The position numbers were made by a program, and so were the translations under genes. Below, one piece after another: positions 29,821-30,650 of a stretch of 30,650 nt of DNA. Each line of letters opens with the position of its first letter. The stretch's first letter is position 1. The notes beneath the pieces were generated by a model, which did not search any database, had not been told where the DNA came from, and was given only the letters and a program-made list of their open reading frames with translations. The stretch is from Rhodospirillales bacterium (GTDB lineage: Bacteria; Pseudomonadota; Alphaproteobacteria; Geminicoccales; Geminicoccaceae), in assembly GCA_007131045.1 (NCBI GenBank), contig SLRI01000327.1:1-30650 (forward strand), read 5' to 3'.

Positions 29821-30650
29821 ATGAACAGCGCCTTGCCGCAGGATTGCGAACGGCCGCGCGATCTCGTGGTCTGCTTCGGCTTCGCCGCCGAGCGGCGGCG
29901 GCGGCAGCCCTGGCACATGGCGCACGGCCTCGCCACCGGGCTCGCCGCCCGCGGCCGCGAGGTGACCTTGGTGACCGACGTCACCGACCCCGCACCCGCC
30001 GATGCCGGTCCCGATCAGGCCTACGCGATCCGCGCGATCGACTCGCTGCTCCGGCGCGGCCGGCCGAGCCCGGCGCTCGAGGCCGTGAGCCGCGAGATCG
30101 GGCCTGATCGGGTCTATCTGGTGACCGGCGCCTTCGCCATTGCCCGCATGACGCGGCTCGATCTGGGAGCGCCGGTCGACCTCTTGATCGCCAGCCCGCG
30201 CCTCTCGCTGGGCGAGATCCTGGGTGTCGGTCTGGCCGAGCTCTGGCGCGAGCGACGGCTGATGGCGCTGCCGCTGATCAACGCGATCCTGCCCGGCCGG
30301 CTCATCGCCGGCGGCTTTCGCCGCTCGGGTGCCGCCCGGCCGATCTATCTGAGCGAGGCCGGGCGGGAGCGCTATCGCGCACTCGGCCTGCCGTCCGGGC
30401 CGCTGTTGCGGCCGCAGGTCGATCGGCAGGCGAGCTTCGCCCATCCGGCGCTGCAGAGGGCCGAGAGCGGACCGCCCGTGGTGGCCTATCTCGGCCCGCC
30501 TCTGGCGCTCAGAGGCGCCCATCTGGCGCTCGCCGCCTTCGAGGCGGCGGTGGCACGCGGCCTCGATGCGCGGCTGTTGCTGCTGCTCCGACCGGATGTG
30601 GCTCCAGAGGCGATGGCGCGCTTTCTCGCCGAAGTCCGCCGCAGCCCCGC
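29821..30650 (+). CDS. Probable glycosyltransferase, cut by the window end
   Basis: An open frame of 276 codons running off the end. The N-terminus LVVCFGFAAERRRRQPWHMAHGLATGLAARGREVTLVTD looks like the acceptor domain of a GT-B glycosyltransferase, and PPVVAYLGPPLALRGAHLALAAFEAAVARG resembles the start of the donor domain after the linker. The E-x7-E motif would lie beyond the end. It starts 16 bases after the previous GT stop, with only a weak ribosome site. Family 4 membership is likely but unproven. Confidence 0.72.
   Translation, partial: MNSALPQDCERPRDLVVCFGFAAERRRRQPWHMAHGLATGLAARGREVTLVTDVTDPAPADAGPDQAYAIRAIDSLLRRGRPSPALEAVSREIGPDRVYLVTGAFAIARMTRLDLGAPVDLLIASPRLSLGEILGVGLAELWRERRLMALPLINAILPGRLIAGGFRRSGAARPIYLSEAGRERYRALGLPSGPLLRPQVDRQASFAHPALQRAESGPPVVAYLGPPLALRGAHLALAAFEAAVARGLDARLLLLLRPDVAPEAMARFLAEVRRSP

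Noticed and set aside
1..30650. CRISPR array, tRNA or rRNA genes
   Set aside because: No regularly spaced direct repeats and no tRNA or rRNA signature were seen when reading both strands; a covariance-model search would settle the tRNA question.

Overview
The window is high-GC DNA from an alphaproteobacterium. It carries bacteriochlorophyll and carotenoid genes, flagellar genes of alphaproteobacterial type, sciP (found only in Alphaproteobacteria), and sites matching the CtrA and PpsR consensus sequences. A phototrophic Rhodospirillales-like organism fits best; I cannot name a genus. No rRNA, tRNA or CRISPR array was seen. Many real genes start with TTG or GTG.

Layout. (1) 1-1060: a 2OG-Fe(II) oxygenase and a lone Flp-type pilin gene behind a perfect CtrA box. 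(2) 1045-9477: a photosynthesis block. On the minus strand, bchI-bchD-bchO, crtI-crtB, an unlisted 48-aa membrane protein and dusA run almost without gaps; idi diverges from bchI. Perfect TGT-N12-ACA palindromes lie in the idi/bchI gap and over the crtI start codon, so aerobic repression by a PpsR/CrtJ protein is likely. (3) 9478-11132: a gene-poor scar with a zinc-ribbon/HTH ORF derived from an IS1595-like transposase that has lost its catalytic core. (4) 11133-14989: metabolic genes (acyl-CoA dehydrogenase, zinc alcohol dehydrogenase, amidase). (5) 15020-22123: flagellum and cell-cycle block. sciP, flgE, flgD, fliK, dksA and a ThiF/MoeB-type gene are on the minus strand. A FlhB-C-terminal-like gene, an unknown small gene, fliO and fliP are on the plus strand. 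A consensus sigma-54 promoter sits directly before fliK, and CtrA boxes precede sciP and the flhB-like/fliO/fliP operon. (6) 22178-24508: an FAD-linked D-2-hydroxyacid dehydrogenase and a histone-deacetylase-family hydrolase. (7) 24632-30650: a polysaccharide cluster with an intact glucose-1-phosphate cytidylyltransferase, a CDP-glucose 4,6-dehydratase homologue lacking its catalytic residues, an intact SDR, and three glycosyltransferases, the last cut by the window end.

How it fits together. idi, crtB and crtI feed carotenoid synthesis, and bchI/D/O commit protoporphyrin to bacteriochlorophyll; the shared palindromes would tie them to oxygen and light. The pilin, the export genes and sciP share a CtrA-box position about 53-56 bases before the start codon. 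That suggests one CtrA-driven programme, with SciP as feedback inhibitor and sigma-54 driving the later hook genes. The most unusual points are the catalytically stripped dehydratase in a translationally coupled CDP-sugar operon, the nearly leaderless fliK transcript predicted by the sigma-54 site, and the small coupled membrane protein after crtB.
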